This document shows positions 60,650 to 62,901 of a stretch of 62,901 nt of DNA, piece after piece. Each line of letters begins with the position of its first letter. The stretch's first letter is position 1. Position numbers and translations under genes: made by a program. The stretch is from Actinomycetes bacterium (GTDB taxonomy: Bacteria; Actinomycetota; Coriobacteriia; Coriobacteriales; Eggerthellaceae): contig JAEZDJ010000058.1 of NCBI GenBank assembly GCA_023429565.1, positions 1 through 62,901 on the forward strand, given 5' to 3'. The notes below the pieces were generated by a model, which made no database searches, was not told the origin of the DNA, and saw nothing but the letters and a program-made list of their open reading frames with translations.

Positions 60650-61785
60650 TAGAGTTCAACTTTCGATACGTCAATCTCGCCAGACATTAGCTTGGGTAGG
60701 AGCATATCTCTAAGCTCTTGCAAACGCAGGGACTCCGTCGTGTTCACTTCAATTGCTTCAAACAAGGGTTTAACGGTTCTTATATACATTTCCATCTCCT
60801 TTTCAGAAGGCCAAGGAATCTCAATACTCGAGAAAGCTCCCTTGTTTACGTTAAGAGTTGCACTTCCTGTCGCACCAATTCCAAGAAGGTCTTGTTTGAT
60901 GGAATGCATGGCGTAGTAAAGATAAAATTCCTCTCCGCCCCTCGCCGGCAGCACAGTATTAATCTGCTGGTTGAAGTGCGAAGGTTTCTGCGCTATTCCA
61001 ACCAGGCCTACAGTTGCAATGCAGGAAACCAAGACGCTACCTCGCGGAACAAGTTTCTTGGGCTGCGATTTGTTGCCCGCCTCGGATAACGACCTTTCTG
61101 TTGAGCAAAGCCAAACAACGGAATGCATATCCGGGATGGTAACGAACGGGTAATCCTGACCGTAGTATTCGGTCTTCTTCGTAGGCGGTGTCTTTCCTGT
61201 GATGACGTCTGCGACAACATCAACAATTTTCATAGTCGACGTTGCTCGATCAGCCGTTTTCGTCCAAATGGTTTTTCCAATCTCAGCTAAATAATCATTT
61301 ATGCGAGAGTTGAGGGCGATCTTTTGATTCAGGTTCGAGACAATCTTTCCGATTGCTTCTTGCCGCTCAAGCGAAAGGCTGGTGAATTCATACCGCATGA
61401 TCGATTCTTTGTCGCCTCGTGGCATTTTGGTGCCCTTTGAGGTTGCCATGTCGTAGTTGAAAAATTCATCACTGCTAATTAGCGCATAGAGATAGTCTAT
61501 GTTTGTGTTACTTGGATCGTTTTGACGTATGACCAAGACGTCGTTCGAGCAATATCCATTCCATTCTGCATGCCATATTTTTTTAAAATAGGGTCGAATA
61601 TTGGATAGCAATATGTCCCCTTTTGAAAAGCAGGTAACTTTCCCGTTTTGAGGAATTGCCGCTGCTCGCGAAATGCCGCCTCTATTAGGTTTCATACATT
61701 CGGTGGTTATGTAATTATCAGGCGTGCGGATATCCGATGCGTTTGATTTCGTGGTTACGTACCTACATATATCTGCAAGAATCAT
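60649..61785 (-). CDS. hsdS: Full-length HsdS specificity subunit, inverted relative to hsdRM
   Basis: The 378 residues hold a first recognition domain (1-~150), a central coiled coil (ERQEAIGKIVSNLNQKIALN...), a second recognition domain (~180-340; ends NVNKGAFSSIEIPWPSEKE), and a C-terminal coiled coil (LQELRDMLLPKLMSGEIDV). It sets the bipartite target of the complex. Residues ~163-167 (NDYLA) are encoded by the inverted copy of the repeat core. It overlaps the recombinase stop by 4 bases, so recombinase and HsdS are co-translated from the minus strand, separate from hsdRM. Confidence 0.92.
   Translation of the reverse strand: MILADICRYVTTKSNASDIRTPDNYITTECMKPNRGGISRAAAIPQNGKVTCFSKGDILLSNIRPYFKKIWHAEWNGYCSNDVLVIRQNDPSNTNIDYLYALISSDEFFNYDMATSKGTKMPRGDKESIMRYEFTSLSLERQEAIGKIVSNLNQKIALNSRINDYLAEIGKTIWTKTADRATSTMKIVDVVADVITGKTPPTKKTEYYGQDYPFVTIPDMHSVVWLCSTERSLSEAGNKSQPKKLVPRGSVLVSCIATVGLVGIAQKPSHFNQQINTVLPARGGEEFYLYYAMHSIKQDLLGIGATGSATLNVNKGAFSSIEIPWPSEKEMEMYIRTVKPLFEAIEVNTTESLRLQELRDMLLPKLMSGEIDVSKVEL
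61285..61301 (-). repeat. Repeat copy B (17-bp inversion core, inverted)
   Basis: The plus strand reads AGCTAAATAATCATTTA, the exact reverse complement of the first 17 bases of copies A and C. It sits at the central joint of the full hsdS. Confidence 0.9.
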
Positions 61786-62753
61786 CCCAGATACTTCCTA
61801 TGAGATTGCTTCACATTGCTCTGGCTCACCAATGCATAATGCATTGTGGTGTCTATTCTCGCATGACCGAGAAGTTTTTGCACCTGCTCAATTGGCATTC
61901 CCTTGTCTATGGCGCTGGTTGCGAGCGTTCTCCGAAACTTGTGAGGATGAACTTTTGGGAGCATGAGAGATCGGCCCAAGACTCGAAGTCGTAGCTCGAT
62001 GCCTCCAATGCTAATTCGATCATGAGGGGAGTTCAACGATACGAAAAGTGCAGGATTGGCATCTGTCCTTGATGAAAGATAGTCTTGCAAGTGGAGTTTT
62101 GCTCGAGCGTCGAAATAAACTTGCCGTTCTTTGTTTCCCTTGCCAAGCACGATGCACTCGCGTTCGGCGAGATTGATGTCGCCTCTGTCGAGAAGTACGA
62201 GTTCCCCGATTCTCATACCGGTCGAGGCGAGGAGATCTACGATGGCGAGGTCTCGTTTCGTTCGGCAGCCATCACGCAAGGCTTCCAGGTGTTCGTCTGA
62301 CAGCACCTCTTTGATTGTCGATGCCGTTTTGATCTTGTGGATCCTTCTGACGGGGCTTTTTACGATGTAATCTTCGTCTTCGAGCCACGAGAAGAAGCTT
62401 GAGAATATTCGACGAATGTTATCTATTGTGACTCTGCTCGAACCGTTTTGCTCTTGGTATTTGGTTAGATATTCGCGTAAGTCATCGGTACTGATTTGAG
62501 AAAGCGGCTTGTTTGTTTGGTCAATCATTTTGCGGATGGTTGCCTCGTAATATGCCAGGGTCTTTGACGAGCAGCCTTCAACTTCCTTCGCAGTGAGAAA
62601 GGTGTCGAGAAGGTCGTCGCTTTCGTTGGCCGCAAGAATTTGCTTTTCGTACAGCAGAACGCTCTTCAACACGTCGTTGAGCCGCTTAAGTTGTTGGCAG
62701 GATAAAAAGCCCGCCATTTTGTTCGAGATTTCCGCTATCAGCATCTCATTCAT
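61782..62753 (-). CDS. Tyrosine recombinase (DNA invertase type) next to hsdS
   Basis: The 323-residue protein has an N-terminal SAM-like core-binding domain (~55-155) and a catalytic domain with all six residues recognisable: Arg in GMRIGEL, Lys in GKGNKER, HPHKFR, LGHARID and the nucleophile Tyr in TTMHYA. Its size and placement next to hsdS match the invertases that shuffle type I specificity genes, rather than phage integrases (usually longer). The start at 62753 follows GAAAGGAAGC. Its stop overlaps the hsdS start. Confidence 0.92.
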   Translation of the reverse strand: MNEMLIAEISNKMAGFLSCQQLKRLNDVLKSVLLYEKQILAANESDDLLDTFLTAKEVEGCSSKTLAYYEATIRKMIDQTNKPLSQISTDDLREYLTKYQEQNGSSRVTIDNIRRIFSSFFSWLEDEDYIVKSPVRRIHKIKTASTIKEVLSDEHLEALRDGCRTKRDLAIVDLLASTGMRIGELVLLDRGDINLAERECIVLGKGNKERQVYFDARAKLHLQDYLSSRTDANPALFVSLNSPHDRISIGGIELRLRVLGRSLMLPKVHPHKFRRTLATSAIDKGMPIEQVQKLLGHARIDTTMHYALVSQSNVKQSHRKYLG

Positions 62754-62869
62754 GGAAGCTTCCTTTCTGAAATGAAAATAAGAAGCGTTCTACGATTGAA
62801 TTATGTTTGCTTGCGAAAATCATGACATATCTTGAAGAGAGGTGCTTGTCAGCGGTTGACAGGCTCTCT

Positions 62870-62901
62870 TAAATGATTATTTAGCTTAGAGTGTCTTTTC
62901 C
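62870..62901 (+). repeat. Repeat copy C (32 bp, ends at the window edge)
   Basis: All 32 bases equal 59649-59680 in the same orientation, up to the last base of the window, so the repeat may continue beyond. It lies ~115 bases upstream of the recombinase start. Confidence 0.9.

Larger units (their letters stand above)
59649..61301. mobile_element. Predicted invertible DNA segment (hsdS switch)
   Basis: The 1653-bp segment is bounded by 17-bp inverted repeats in the same codon phase. Inversion would fuse residues 1-191 of the plus-strand hsdS to residues 168-378 of the minus-strand hsdS, giving a 402-residue gene in the hsdRM operon and leaving a 167-residue stub on the other strand. A tyrosine recombinase lies next to it. 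Confidence 0.75.
54052..62901. mobile_element. AT-rich genomic island with type I R-M locus downstream of tRNA-fMet
   Basis: Base composition and codon choice change sharply after the tRNA (frequent AAT, TTA and ATA codons, rare upstream). The content is R-M genes, a tyrosine recombinase and unknown small genes. A tRNA 3' end is a common integration point, but no second att copy is visible in the window, so the right boundary is unknown. Confidence 0.5.

Noticed and set aside
61782..62753. Tyrosine recombinase as the integrase of the tRNA-fMet island
   Set aside because: It is short, is translationally coupled to hsdS and sits beside the inversion repeats. A hsdS invertase fits better, though an integration role cannot be fully excluded.

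Overview
The window is high-GC for its first ~54 kb and fits an anaerobic Coriobacteriia member, most likely of the family Eggerthellaceae (Slackia/Eggerthella/Gordonibacter-like). That is my inference from three things: membrane LuxR regulators paired with Tat-exported flavin or molybdenum reductases, a menaquinone pathway, and many 4Fe-4S proteins. The last ~8.6 kb, after an initiator tRNA, is visibly more AT-rich and carries a type I restriction-modification (R-M) locus that looks acquired.

Layout. 1-5.7 kb: a secreted papain-like peptidase (cut by the window start), a flavin reductase, and a Tat FAD reductase divergent from a LuxR regulator with many membrane segments. 5.8-20.7 kb: mostly housekeeping genes (two tRNA-Ser, tadA, ispE, LemA/DUF2207, a shikimate-kinase-like protein, an L,D-transpeptidase, an arylamine N-acetyltransferase, rlmH, exonuclease III, folE, an ACT protein, an NrdD-tail protein, nhaA). 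Two perfect parS centromere sites here suggest the replication origin is near. 20.8-36.5 kb: an anaerobic respiratory island. A seven-gene minus-strand operon mixes TorD, NapG- and NapH-like proteins with two UvrD-helicase-like proteins, a winged-helix-like protein and an unknown. Beside it lie a polyferredoxin, a second LuxR regulator and a DmsABC-like molybdoenzyme operon preceded by paired palindromic operators. 36.6-45.8 kb: mscL with a zinc ribbon, then menaquinone genes menF-menD-menH-menB and a single-ORF menE-menC fusion. 45.9-53.7 kb: an APC permease, a CBS-domain membrane protein, an amidohydrolase, and a third reductase/LuxR pair. 53.9-62.9 kb: tRNA-fMet, an RHH protein, hsdR, hsdM, a truncated hsdS, two unknown small genes, a full inverted hsdS, and a tyrosine recombinase.

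How the parts fit. Menaquinone made by the men genes would feed the DmsC-like quinol-oxidising anchor and the NapH-like protein. These pass electrons to exported reductases that are switched by their neighbouring LuxR sensors. The same promoter layout (dyad or tandem operator at the -35 position, TAC-type -10) can be read at all three reductase loci. In the R-M locus, 17-bp inverted copies of one coding sequence lie at the truncation point of the plus-strand hsdS and at the central joint of the minus-strand hsdS. Inverting the 1.65 kb between them would give an in-frame 402-residue HsdS, so this looks like a phase-variable specificity switch with its own invertase. A 32-bp extended copy of the repeat ends exactly at the last base of the window.
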